Assembly: GCA_049999765.1 (NCBI GenBank)
Contig: JBNGIQ010009093.1
Location: 1 to 64,000, forward strand
Length of the DNA stretch: 64,000 nucleotides
Direction of reading: 5' to 3'
Source: Phaeoceros laevis
Taxonomy: Eukaryota > Anthocerotophyta > Anthocerotopsida > Notothyladales
Part shown: positions 48,956 to 61,400 of the stretch, piece after piece
How positions within the stretch are numbered: position 1 is the stretch's first letter
How the letters are laid out: every line of letters begins with the position of its first letter
Program-made: the position numbers and the translations under genes
Notes under the pieces: model-generated
Database searches by the model: none
Told to the model about the DNA's origin: nothing
Seen by the model: only the letters and a program-made list of their open reading frames with translations

Positions 48956-51597
48956 CTACCTGCTACGAACTGCATCCCAACGCCAGATACATCCATCCTC
49001 GCAGCAGCATAAGACAGTGCTGCAAAGTCATTTGACTCATCAGTTGCTACATCATACCAGATAAACCAGAGCGTACATAGCAAACAATGATAAGCTTTCA
49101 AAACGCTCTAACCTGCCATCAAATGAAGTCGCCGTCTGCCGAATTGGAGACCTGCACAGGGAATGCTGTAACCTGCAAAAAGGGGAGAACAAAAGTGAAT
49201 ATCAACATGCAAAACCCATCAAGGCACAAAAGAAATCTGCAGTCCTGTTACCAGCTACCAGCTACCAGCAAGGGCTCACTTTGTAACTAGCTTAGGAGGG
49301 CAGGACTGTGGCTCGTAAATATACACTTTGCCCTCCCTATTGCCTGCAAAGTCAGCTGAACTTGTCAGTCTTGAGGGCCATCATGCACGAGAGCTGGGAG
49401 TTAACTACACATGTTGTCACTCAGTTGAGCCTTGCAGACACAAATGCACAAACGTTGGACATCCCCTAAATTGAAGATTGGAATACCGATTGCTAGAATG
49501 TTGAAGTGGAAGTCAAGAGAGAACTTGATGAACCAAATGTCGCAATCCGGAACTGGATATCTTTGAAGAACAGCTACAGAACCCTGTACATGTACCCAAA
49601 ATGGCTCTGCTTAACAATGATATGAGAAGGCTTGACACGGTCACACGGAAATTTGTGGCCCACAAACTATTGCTTCAAATCGACGTGACCAACAAAAGGT
49701 AAGGCTGCACTCACTTCAGTTGTAACTCCCTGCTCTTTCAGCACCGGCTCCCACAAGACAATCTCATTGTCCACACTCTGCCATGCCACAACCATCAGTT
49801 GAAGAAACTACAACACTGCGACCAGAAAGTGCAGCAAGTTCACCAACAACTTCACCTTTGACATGATGAAATCTCCCAGCCAGCGGATACAATCCACATA
49901 GTTTGTATGAACAAGCGCATTGAACACCTACAGGAAATCTCCAAAAAATAGCCCCAAAGTCGGCCTTACAAATCTGAAGTCTGCAAAATACCTTAAAAGA
50001 CTCTTTGAATTTAGGTGGACGCTTCTCAGATCAATGGGGAGATCCTTAACCTGTGTCCACTTACCGGAAATTGGACGAACTTTGTGGGAAACTTGGACGG
50101 CAACTTGGTCCAGGAATATGACATTTCCACATACTTCCAAAAGTCTGTAAAAGAACACTGGCAGCCATGTCACAAAATCGATAGCTTGTCTTACTTCGTT
50201 TGCATATCGAGAACTGCAAGGTATGGTGAGAATAAGAGGAAAACAACTAGCCACCTTTCAGGTCCCATATTTTAACAGTGTTGTCCATTCCACAAGTAGC
50301 TATCTTCATTATCTCTGAAGGGTGGAAGTCCTGAAAAAGGTATCGCATCACATTCATCACCAACACCCCTTTGATGCAAAGATAAATCATTGAATATGTA
50401 TGCTGTTATACAGAGAATGAACCTTGAAGCATCGATTTGCTTCCCCAAGCATCAGAATCTGGCACATTCATGACTACAAGAAAGTGCGAAACTTGGAAGA
50501 AAGTGACAATCCACAAAAGCAAGAAGCACACCATTAACTAAGATGTGGCCCTTACCACACTAAGAACTTCATTTCGGTGACCGCCTGCTCCAGCAAAGAT
50601 AAGAATGCAGACTCCCGTCGCTACGTTCCAGAGACGAATGGACTCATCCTGAAGCACAGCAGTCACTCAACATACGTACCCACTCATCACGGATAGTGAG
50701 ACAAAGTTGACCATAAAGTCAAGTCGTGTACCTTGCTTGCGGATGCAACCAAACACGGCTTCAGAGGTTGCGTTCTCAGCTCATTCACAGAGTCACCATG
50801 ACCAATGAAGCTCTGTCAAGTAGCAAAACCCACAAGAATTAAACAGCAAGTACTTCATGTCACAGGAGATGCAAGTAACAGCTGACCACACAAAATAGTA
50901 CACCTTATGAAGCTTCTCGTTGCCAGAGTCTATAATGCGGATGACCCCGTTACTCCCGCTAGCTGCTATCAGGGGCAAGCCTTCATCACCATAGGTCCAA
51001 CTGATTGTGTAGAAAGACTCGTCTTTCTGCAGGAAAGAGAGACAAATACCACCATCAACATCCGGAACACATGGTCATCGCCACGACAAATATCGGCAGT
51101 CAAACTGACCAGGGAACAAAACCATGGGACCGTGTGCACAAGGATCTGTCAGGCGGATACATCTTCATCAGCATATGTCTGGAGCAAAGCAATTGCGCCT
51201 CCCTCCAAGCAGCAGTAGACAGATATCTGCAAACACATTATTGGAGTGGAGTCAGCACAGAGTATTGACGTTTTGGTAAATGCGAGCAGTGGACTCGCCA
51301 TGAGAAATTGAAGTCCCTAACTACAAGAGCGCCGTCACGACACAAAGAGCATACCCTGTTCCCCCCAGCTGTAGCGAAGCAGCTCTGGTACCGAATGTCC
51401 AGAAAATTGAAGCAGATAGCATAAAGAGGACGCTTGCCCTCCTGTATTCTGTTCGTCACTCGATACTCTTTCCGGACGCTGGCCGCCCGTGGCACACCAT
51501 TGCCGTTCGAAGTACCCGCTTCCAGCCGTTTATCAAGAATGCCTGGGTTGCCCACGATCCCAGCCGATGTTCCGGGTGCATCAACTATTTCCGCCAT
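48956..51597 (-). CDS. FIE: FIE/ESC-type WD40 subunit of Polycomb repressive complex 2
   Basis: FIE is the EED/ESC homologue that binds the E(z)-type methyltransferase in PRC2 and supports H3K27 trimethylation. Thirteen exons in transcription order: 51355-51597, 51161-51226, 50904-51026, 50732-50812, 50556-50648, 50255-50330, 50065-50144, 49856-49927, 49715-49777, 49487-49583, 49280-49343, 49113-49172 and 48956-49019. All phases agree; the protein is 393 residues, slightly longer than usual because of a variable 40-residue N-terminus. Signatures include [102 protein letters not shown] and [12 protein letters not shown]. All WD repeats of the family propeller can be followed. The gene is divergent from the GRAS gene. 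Confidence 0.96.
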
Positions 51598-52302
51598 GGC
51601 GCTATTCGACGACAGGTCGTCGTCGTCACGGAGCTGAAACCCGACTCTGTACCCACATTTTCAGCCCTAAACCAGAAACTCTCCAGTCTTGTCGACCACA
51701 AGCGTAATCATACTAGGGACTGACTGCGGATCAGCTAACTGCAGTAGTATCGATTCGTCCTGCCGCGACAAAGGCTTCACTTCCTCGTTTGCTCGCTGCT
51801 CGCTTGTTGCACAACAAAGCAGTACGGGATGGAGATCTAGCTGGAGTCAATGTTGACTGACTCACGGACTACTGGGCGATAATGAACCATGGATGAGCAC
51901 GGCCTGAATTAGCCAGCAGCACGAGCTTCGACTGCAAATCGCTAATGCTGGCACTAATTGCCGGCCGACCAAGCTTGTAAGTACTGGACCACGTGAGTGC
52001 CGTAACATGAGTAATGTTGCAGGCGCGTTGCCACAGGCCACATCTGATGAATGCATTTGCAAGCGCACTAGTGGAAGCAACAGGTCCGTGCTGACAGCAG
52101 GCCTCGGCTTGCAAAGCGACAGTGGAGAGAGGATAAACACTACACGGACTGGTGGTGCTCATCACGTCCCAGGGGATCCCGACTGAATACTCTTCTTCTT
52201 CAAAAGAGGCTAGCCCCATCTTCATCCACACAGCGCTCACCAGTTTGACTTATTTTCGTTTGCACAAGTGCTCTGATCCTGGGCTGATTGTTCGAAGGAT
52301 CG
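51598..52302. promoter_or_regulatory. shared intergenic promoter region of FIE and the GRAS gene
   Basis: The FIE start codon (minus strand) and the first GRAS ATG (plus strand) are 705 bp apart and face away from each other. Both promoters and leaders must lie here. No individual element can be assigned with confidence. Confidence 0.55.
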
Positions 52303-55300
52303 ATGCAACAACCCTCTTCTGTGTTGGGGGAGGCTGCCAGGTGCAGTAGCCCCACCGACATGTACAGCAGCAGCGTGAAGGATGATGGAATCAGGGTTGG
52401 GGCGTATGCAGCAGGGCAGGAAGATTTGGGCAGCGTGGTGGTTCTGGGCCGGACTCGGGGGGCTGGCAAAGATTCTTCGGTTGAAGGAGCAGGTGCTGGC
52501 CAGGGGCTGGGTGATCACGAGCTGCAACCAGCTGGTGTGGAGGCGAAGGAGGGGATGTCAACTTGTGATGAATTTCACTCTTCTTTGGACGAGCTGCGGA
52601 GGGTGACCACCACGAGCTTCGCGCCTTCATGGGACCAAGTTCCGCAGCCTGAGGATGATTCGTCCATTCGAGAGCTTCTCAGGCATTGGGACTCGATTAT
52701 GCTTCATATCACGGGGGAAGGGGAGACAGAAGAGAATGAAGATGCCCTCCTTTGTGGTCATGGTGCAGGGAGTCTGAATTCTTCCCTCAACTCCTTGCCT
52801 GGTAGCAGCGTCCTGGTGGACGAGCCTCTCACCTGGGAGCAGAGCATGTTTTACGAGAAGAAGCGGTTTATGGATTACACGAGCTGCTTAACACCCGAGG
52901 AAACCAAGGAGATGTATGAGCACGGCAGGATGCCGGAACTGTGTGGCAGCAGCAAGGAGGATGAAGTTGGCCTCATAAGCGGCACTGCTGTTGCACTCGC
53001 TGTTGCGCATGGTGGCCCGAGCTCTGTGTTGATCAGCCTTGGCGCTCCAGCCCTCTTCCCCGACCAAACTGCCGCTGATGCTGTCCTCGCAATTTGCAAA
53101 GGTGCAGCTCCGGAGATGAACCTGGTCGGGACTGAGACTGTCCTTGAGAATCTGGACCAACGCACTGACCAAGTGCGGTGCAGGTATGCCGGCACAGAGA
53201 AGGCAGACAGAAGCCCGAACACCCAACCTACTGAGATCATGAGCACCTTTGGGGAGGGCGAAGGGTGCGGACAGCCTGGCTCGAAGCATGAATCAGCTCA
53301 GGTTAAGGACACCAGACCGATGAGCCAGGGGAGAGGCATTTCCCACAAGCCTGGTCGGAAGAGCAGTCGAAGGTTGCCAAGTGCGGAAGCAGGGGTGCGT
53401 GGTGCTGTACGGGATGGTCAGACGAACAACACTAACCACGAGGTCAAGGAGGAGGTTGCTTCCGAGGATGATTACAATGGCAGTGCCCCTCTAGGTGCGC
53501 TGAAGAGAAGATGCAGATCTCGAGTTGAGGTCGTAGCTGAAGATGTGAAATGCAAAAGAACGCTGTGGAACACCGATCAAGCAGGTGGAGGTGCAGGTAG
53601 AGGGAAAGCTCTCAAGAAGGCACCCCAATCGTCGATGAAAGCGACGGGTACTACCGAGAGTAAATGGCGTCCTCGGAACGACACGAGGCTTAGAAGAACA
53701 TCAAGAGGACAGAATATCAGGATTGAGCCCCGCTGTGAGATGAATCGCGCTCAATCTATTCCTGAGGATACGAAATGCAAAGTGAAAAGGAGGAAGACTG
53801 TTCGGAGTCTTGAAGTTGAACACAGCCCTGGCACTAGCGAGCGTGTAGCTGTGGATCAGGTCATCTTGTTGCACGATGCAGACACTGAATCCACACTATT
53901 GACAGGTGCACCTACTTCAAGAGCCGGCGCACTTGAGACAAGGTTCTGGAGGCCCAAAGTTTGGCCTCCGGATCATATGAGGCTCGATGTCGGTGGGGCT
54001 GCCGTTGGACCCACATTTTCAAATTCCGCAGAGTTCCCACAAACAGGCAACACAGGATCCAACGTCGGCACCTTGCCCGGCAGTAAAGAAGGTCCGACAT
54101 CTCACCAGTCCCAGGTCTCCGAACCATCTCAGGTTCCACTTGTCTCACAGAAGCTCCTCTCAATCTTATCGTCCCCTGAGTTCATTATCGCCGGTCATGT
54201 TGGAGTAAGATGCACTTACAGTGATGTTGTCTCATCTGAACGAGTTTCTGTCCCTGCATACTCAGTGGCTCGAGAAGATGCCAAATTCGACCAGTATCAT
54301 ACTGTTGCAGACAGCAGTTTTCAAGTTGAATCCGACCATGGCATCTGCCTCCTCACTGCTGGATCCATGGAAATGGCTCCTCACTCTAAGGAAGGTTCCT
54401 GCCTCGTAGGAGTCATGAAGGATCCTGTGACTGAACCTCACAGGGACATCGAGCAAGAGGGACAAGGACTGGGTCGATCGCAGGAGCAGAGGGGAAGTAT
54501 GAATTGTTGCAGGAGTACTGTGTGTAGTCAGCTTTGGCAGGGATTATGCAATCAAGGTGCTAGACTTGCCCCATGTTCAACCGACAAGGAGGTGCCAATG
54601 AAGCTCTCAGTACCCAACTCCGCCGTGACAGTAAGTCACATACCACCTGACTTGTCACGCAAAAACCTCCCTGCCTCGATGGAGCCCGCAGCACAAGAAA
54701 CCTCTCCTCGTGAGATGAGGCCATTATTGGCCGCTCCCAAAGGTGGATCTGGGCTGGATAGAGATCTTTCCCTTGTATTACAAGAGAGTATTCAGTCACC
54801 ATGTTCTCAAAAAGGTGGTGGTAGCCCCCTGTCGCACACAATGTCCAATCAGGACCTGGAGAATGTGCCAGCCACTCAGGCTGCCCTCGGTATGTCCCCT
54901 CAACAGGTGCCAGAATCTGATGATACCGTAACTGATCTCGTTATCAGCAACTCTTCGTCTCGAGCGTTGGGAAACTCCAAGGAGTGTCCAACCGAGCTCA
55001 ACGAGAGACTGCAATTGCATGACAGCAGCGAGTGTGCCAAGGAATCAGAAGGATGTGGGTTGGATCTGGGCAAAGCGGGGCGAACCAGGGGGGATGGAGC
55101 ATCTGAAAGTCAGCTTTTACTGCTTACCTCAAGTCACTTTTCGTTTGTGCAGGCACGCTATGCAATCCACCAAGGGCTGCAGAGCGAGCAAGACTTCGAC
55201 GGCATTCGTATCATTCACCTCCTGATGGGTTGCGTTGAGGCCCTCTGCAGTGGGGATGAGGGGATTGGCTTAGCCGGTGTCATGCTGACACGGCTAACGG

Positions 55301-58114
55301 AAATGGTAGATGTCAGAGGATATCCACTGCAAAGGGTGGCAGCACATTTCGTAACAGGGCTCAAGTTAGCATTTGGGATTGACATGGAAAATGTTGGCCA
55401 ACCAACACTGACACGAGATGCAAAAGCTCACCTTGGTAGAGCGTATCAGGTAGTCTGCACCAAATCATCGATCAGCACAAACATTTTGTGTGTGAAATCT
55501 TGACAAGTTCACATTTTCTGACTTCATTCGGAAGGCTGAACCTTTGCAGGTACTTCATGAAGTGCTGCCATACATCAAATTTGCACACTTCACTGCAAAT
55601 CAAGCACTGTTAGAAGCTTTTGAAGGGAAGCAAGAAATGCACATTGTCGATTATGACATTATGGACGGCATGCAATGGCCACCTCTCATGCACGCTTTGG
55701 CAGCGGCTCGTGATCAGTATCAAGAAGATGTTGAGGAGAGCAGGAGCAAGGACGAGAACAAGCACACTACTGCTGTGACTCCGACAAAGCTTAAGATTAC
55801 AGCAGTATGTAGAGGACAACTTCCTCGAAACTCGATCGCAACCAGTGTAACTGAAACGGGAAGAAGGCTGGAAGCGTTTGCCAAATCTCTGGATCTTCAG
55901 TTCGAGTTTCAGGCTGTGCAGGAACCACATGTCAGAATTGAAGAGGAGTCGCTACACCATATTGCACTACAGGGAGCGTGGCAGAACCTTTTCAAGGACT
56001 TGGTCTTGCATGAGAAGACATCATCTACTGAAATTGGAGGAAACAATCCCCGAGAGCAAGGGCGTGAAGACGCACCTCAAGGGAAAGTACCACCGGAGGG
56101 GGATACATGTGGGAGTGGTCACCAGCTCTTACGGAAATTGGTTTGCGCCAACAGTACTACCAAGAATGTCAGGAGCTCGACAGCTCAGGGGAGTTGTCCG
56201 GAGAGGGAGAAGCGAGTAGAGGCTGGCAAGTTGAAGGATGATTCATCCACTGACTCGTTGCATCAGGTGACTCCATTGCAAGCTCGATTACATTATGATC
56301 TGGTCGGTCAGCATAATTCTAATAGATTGCCTCATCTGACGTTGCAGCGCCACTGGTCCACACATGATTATGAACAAGAAGGTCAGGTCCAGCACATTCA
56401 GGAACAGACTTCCTCCCCCTCAGAGCCGATGAGCTCAAAACGAGCAGGCAGCGCTAGGGACGGGGAATGGAAAAGGGGAAGGGGTCGTATACGTAAATTG
56501 GCAGGTGCGAGCGGGGGTCATCGTTCTAACCAGGATGAGGATACTCTCTGTTCTGAAAATGTTAGAACAAAGCGCAACATCCTCCCTTTGAAGTTGCTTG
56601 AAGCAGAGATCCATGATCCAACCTCACATAGGGCGAGCCTGCACGAAAAGGAGACACCGACAAGGAAGGAGAGTGGACAACCTGCAAGAGCAACAAAGAC
56701 TGGTAGACATGCCAGTTACAAGCGAAACAAGAGATTACAAACGCTATTGGGGCATCACACTGGTAAAGACCCGCTGTCAGCTTCAAGGTCCACAGCGGGA
56801 CCTGCAGATTATGCACAACGGCCAGAAGAACTTGCCAGTAGAAACAGCAGTGACAGTTTGGTGACACTAGCTGGTGACAGTCTCATCAGCACGAAATGCC
56901 GGCAGGATACTGGAGCGAAAGCCGGAAGAGAAGAACAGGTCTCAGTGACAGACTCAGACCTAGAGGACGTTAGGAACAAGGGAAAACCGAGCACAAACCA
57001 ATTCCTGAATCATCTGAATCAGACTAAGCAACGGCAGTGTGTCAAAGAGGAGGAGCTCCAGACGGGATCCCAGGCTATGGAAGAAAATAAGCGACCACTT
57101 CAGGGTGGGAGGAGGACCATGGATGAAAGGAAGACTGCATTCCCAAATTGGATAAATCTCGTGGCAGAGGGAGCGGACAGGGGATTGCAAAATGACCATG
57201 ACGTGAAAGGGAACGGCACCAACAGAAGGAAGGTGCAGTACTATTCTAGGAGAAAGAGACCAATGGACAAGAAAAGGACATGTACAACAACAGAGGTATC
57301 AGGAAGCAGCCACAAACCGGTCAAGGATTGCCCCGCGGACGCAGCAACAAAAGGGACGACCACAAGAGCAGAGGACAATCTGCCGCTGGCGGCAAGTCAG
57401 GAGAAAACGCCGGGAAAGGCTCAAAAGCCACAGAGCTCCTCCACACATGATCAGACCAAGGTGAACGAAGGAATTACACGCAAGAAGGCAGATTATGAAG
57501 AGTCTGTTTCAGCTCAGAAACGCTCAACTAGTTCCAGCCCAGACGTAAACAGAGGCGTAGCAGTGAACTGCATGGTTCACCTTCCTCACATGGCGCATAG
57601 AGAAACAGAGTCTGTGTACTCCTTCTTGGCCGCTGCTGCCAGATTTTCCCCTCACATCCTCACTGTCGGAGAAGATGGGATGAGTGTACCAGGAAGCGAG
57701 AACTTTCTGAACTACTTCTGCCAGGGGTTGTATCACTTCTGTGCACTTTCTGACTCCTTGGAGGAAAGTCTTCCCGGAAAGAATTTGGCAACTGCTGTTG
57801 TCGAACAAGTCTTCTGCGCGCCAAGGATTGCATCCATGCTTCAGAGTGGACGGGCGCACATGGAACAGCAGAGGCCTGAGGATGAGCAGGACGCAGCGGA
57901 TCCCAGGAGGACGAAGTGGAGCTCATTTGCACCTACTCTTGGCTTCCATTCTCTGCCGCTTAGTGCTGCAAATAAGTATCAGGGGAAGCTGCTTCTGCAC
58001 TTTTTTCCGAAAGGATACGAAGTGCTGGAGGGTGAACAAGGCGATCCAGACCACAGGCTCATGTTGGCTTGGAAAAGAAGGCCAATCGTGGCTGTATCGG
58101 CTTGGAGGTCCTAG
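52303..58114 (+). CDS. giant NSP2-type GRAS transcription factor
   Basis: GRAS factors of the NSP2 clade act with NSP1 in symbiosis and strigolactone-related gene control. Exon 1 is 52303-55449 and exon 2 is 55550-58114, with a 100-bp GT-AG intron at phase 0; the protein would be 1,903 residues, several times the family's usual length of about 500. The GRAS domain starts near residue 965 ([18 protein letters not shown]) and continues in exon 2 with [17 protein letters not shown] and [13 protein letters not shown], an NSP2-like form of the VHIID motif. It breaks off near residue 1205, resumes near 1720 with [10 protein letters not shown], and ends with the SAW-type [14 protein letters not shown]. 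The roughly 510 residues between and the first 960 are hydrophilic, Ser/Glu/Lys/Arg-rich and without known domains. Only the family and subgroup are secure. A later start (ATG at 52360) or unrecognised introns are possible. Confidence 0.88.
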
Positions 58115-58477
58115 TAGGTCTCTACCACATTCAGAACTACAATGAGATGACTGTCTTGGATTCCGCTTTTTTCGTTCCTTTTCTGAAAAAGGTCGTCGCA
58201 AAATCGAGCGAGGTAACATAACAAACGAACACCGCAGCAAAATTGGAGCACAAATCGGTGTTCCGAACGTAATATAAGGGGCTGCATCACCTCAGGAGAA
58301 GTGACATCTCTCCATACCTAGAACATATAACACGCTAGAAGGGACATAACCCAATTCGGGCCTCTCCCCTTGCCGTAGAGCAGACGCTGATCTATCCTTG
58401 CAACTCCTAAAATCGTTGTAAAATCCGCTAGCAAAGAAACCCCGTGACGTAGTGTACAGTCGGAAGTGCCGAGCACT
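58115..58477. other. short intergenic region between convergent GRAS and DENN genes
   Basis: Stop codons of the two convergent genes are 363 bp apart, so their 3' UTRs probably touch or overlap. Nothing else is visible. Confidence 0.6.
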
Positions 58478-61400
58478 TCACGGTACCTGATAGCTTGACA
58501 AAACTGCATCAGTGTGCACCGTGAAAAGCTGTGTGTCTGCGAACAGCTGCAAAAGCACACGAGCGAGGTAATGAGCAAATGACACTTGAGAAGGCTGGAA
58601 TTCATCTTACATAAAGAGATTAAAATCAAGTCAAACCTTGATAAAGGGCCGGTCCCGGTTCGCAAATGAGTCTATGAAGCTTTCCTTCAAAAGCAATGAC
58701 ACCTAACACCAAAAATGTAAAACAATCATGTATAAGCATAGCTGGAAGTCAATAGCTGGTTATAACTAATTAGCACAACTGTTAGAACTGGCTGCCATAC
58801 CCTATCGTTGTTGGATTGAACATTGGTGATGGTATGTGACCGCAAGTTTGTACAAAAAGAGTCCAAATAACTTTTCATCACAGCAAGGAATCCCTCCGCT
58901 GCTTTGGCCTGCACAGAGCATGCACAAAAATTGGTACCCAATCTACGCAGTTGCATCATATCATCATATCAATCCAACATTGAAGTAAGCATACGCATAT
59001 GGAATGAAACAACGTACTTGAATATCAGAAAAGTCCAGCACTGGATGTCTCTGGGCCGATTGACTTTCCCCTGCTAACTTTGTGTAGTAAGGCTCAAGAG
59101 CAGATGCAAGCTCCTTGTGGCGTGGTAGTGTTGGGATGGATGACGTCTTCACCTGCGTCATGTGTTGGAAAGCTCAAGTTCTTGATCTAATAGGGTATAA
59201 TTGTAATCCAGCCACGGTCAGGCCCTACTTAGCCTACCTTATTCTTGTCCACATTGACCCGAATTAGACTTGAGAATTTCGCCTGCACTTCAGGGTACTT
59301 GTGTTGGAGACCAACCTGTGAACCTTTCTGAAGTCAATATCTCAAATAGTACCAGACCATGTGCCTACATAATCTGTTGCCATCATAGGTTTACTCTCCA
59401 ATAATCATACCACAAATGGGACAGGGGCATCAAGGAAGTCGAGCATCCTCCTTGGCAGGACCTGTTATCAGCAAGCATGGGAATACAGGGGCGTTGAGTT
59501 CATAACATGCAACCCACACATTGAAGAAAAATCTCCACAAAAACAGCACAATTTACTATGGGCGATGATTACTGGGAGTAGGAGACTTTGCCATTCATAG
59601 GGCCGGATCATTGGGATCAAAGACAACACAACTGCTGACAGCACGCCCTGATTTGAAAAACGAAGGACAATCAGAACCTAGCTTGTCAAGCTCCTATACG
59701 AAACTGATCACCATCTCATACATCAAACTGAAACCAGAAATAGCCTATGCTAAGGACGTACCAGATTAGAGCAGATGACAACCGTTTGCTTTTCAAGGAG
59801 AGCCCCAGCAAACATTACCAAAACCTGGAACGATTGTGTGCCATTCAAGATATTAGAAGTGGACTGGAGAGGCTGACTGAAAACTTAGCGATAAAACCTA
59901 TTTCAACCAGTCTGACTAGTGGTGTCTTACATTTTCAAGAGAAAGAGCCCTACAAACCGTTGCTGTTGCCCAAACAGCAATAGACATGGCTTCTTCTGCA
60001 GCCATTGCAGCTGAACGGGCCTGAAAGCAAACAGAAACCGCCAGCACAGATCAAGTAGTTTAATCTTTTGAAGACGAAGGTGATGCAGCTACTGTCATTG
60101 CGATTTGTCAGCTTGCCAGCTAAAACAGTGCAGAACACTGAACCACAATGTTTTCTCTCATCGCATGTAACTGACGGAGGCGAATGGCCACCATGTAATG
60201 GTACGAATAAGAGCAATCATGACCTCTGCAGCCTCAAGACTTGTCTTGAAGACTTTTTTCTTGATCAAGCTTCCTGCCAACCCAGCTGCAGAAAGAAGTG
60301 CGTCCCTTGAAAAGTGTATCGGGTCATTACTGGAGGGCTGGAATGTCATCGAACTGCCTCTTTCTGGAATTGGTGTTCGGTAGTAGGCACAAATGACCCG
60401 TAGTGAGTCATTGTTGTTGGCCTGGCAATCAAAAACCAAAATTCTCAAGAAAAGCATTGATGAAATCCTTACAAAGGAATAATCTTGATATATCTGAAGG
60501 TTTACTACCTACATGAACGCGTGAACACAGATGACAACCATGGAAAAAGATGTTATCAAATTCAAAATGACTGTGACAAACCTCAGCCCATGCAAGAACA
60601 GCCTCAGAACCTGAACTGTCATCTTGGCCAGAAGGAAAGTCATCCTCTTCGTCATCTTCAGAATCTACACTCCGCATGGAACTCTCCACCACACTGCGGA
60701 GGAGAAAAAATACACGTATTCATCTACTGATTAGCAACGACAAAGGACATGCTGAACCAGAAAAAAAAAGGGGTCTTTTTTCATCTCTCATTAGCAATGT
60801 GCTGCAGGTGCGACCACCAAACTGATAGGTCTACGAGTCTGCTAAGGTCAAACCTGTAGATTGATTCTGAGCTTTCAGCTCGCTCATGATGTGCATTTGA
60901 TCTCGAGACATTCTGCACAGGTGAACCAGAAGGACCAGACTCTACTTCACAAATAACCGCAACACCAGAAACCTTCTCTGACTTTGGGCTCCCATCACTT
61001 CCGTTTTCAGGATGGACTTTCATATCATCCACAAGGCTTGAGTGAACCACACAGCTGTTGGCTGATGTGACCTCCCCAGCTTCATCAAGTTCATTTCCCT
61101 CTGAGGGTCGTAAGTGAGAACCTGACTGCACAGATACAGAGCCTGACTGTGCAGATACAAATTCAGCGGAAACTTCTGGAGAAGCAGGAGCAGATCCTCT
61201 GGAGAAGGATTCCACATTCTCCTCCGATATCAAACCAGCAGCAGCTGCTGTGGCTCCCAAAACAGAGTCAACCGGAATTGCATTTTCCATCCAGCCATTG
61301 GGGTCATCTTGGGTCGAAGATACAATGCCATTTCCTTTGCTGCCTATTTTTACCATTGGAGGCACAGTATCCAGAAAAGTCATCTCACTGACACATTTTG

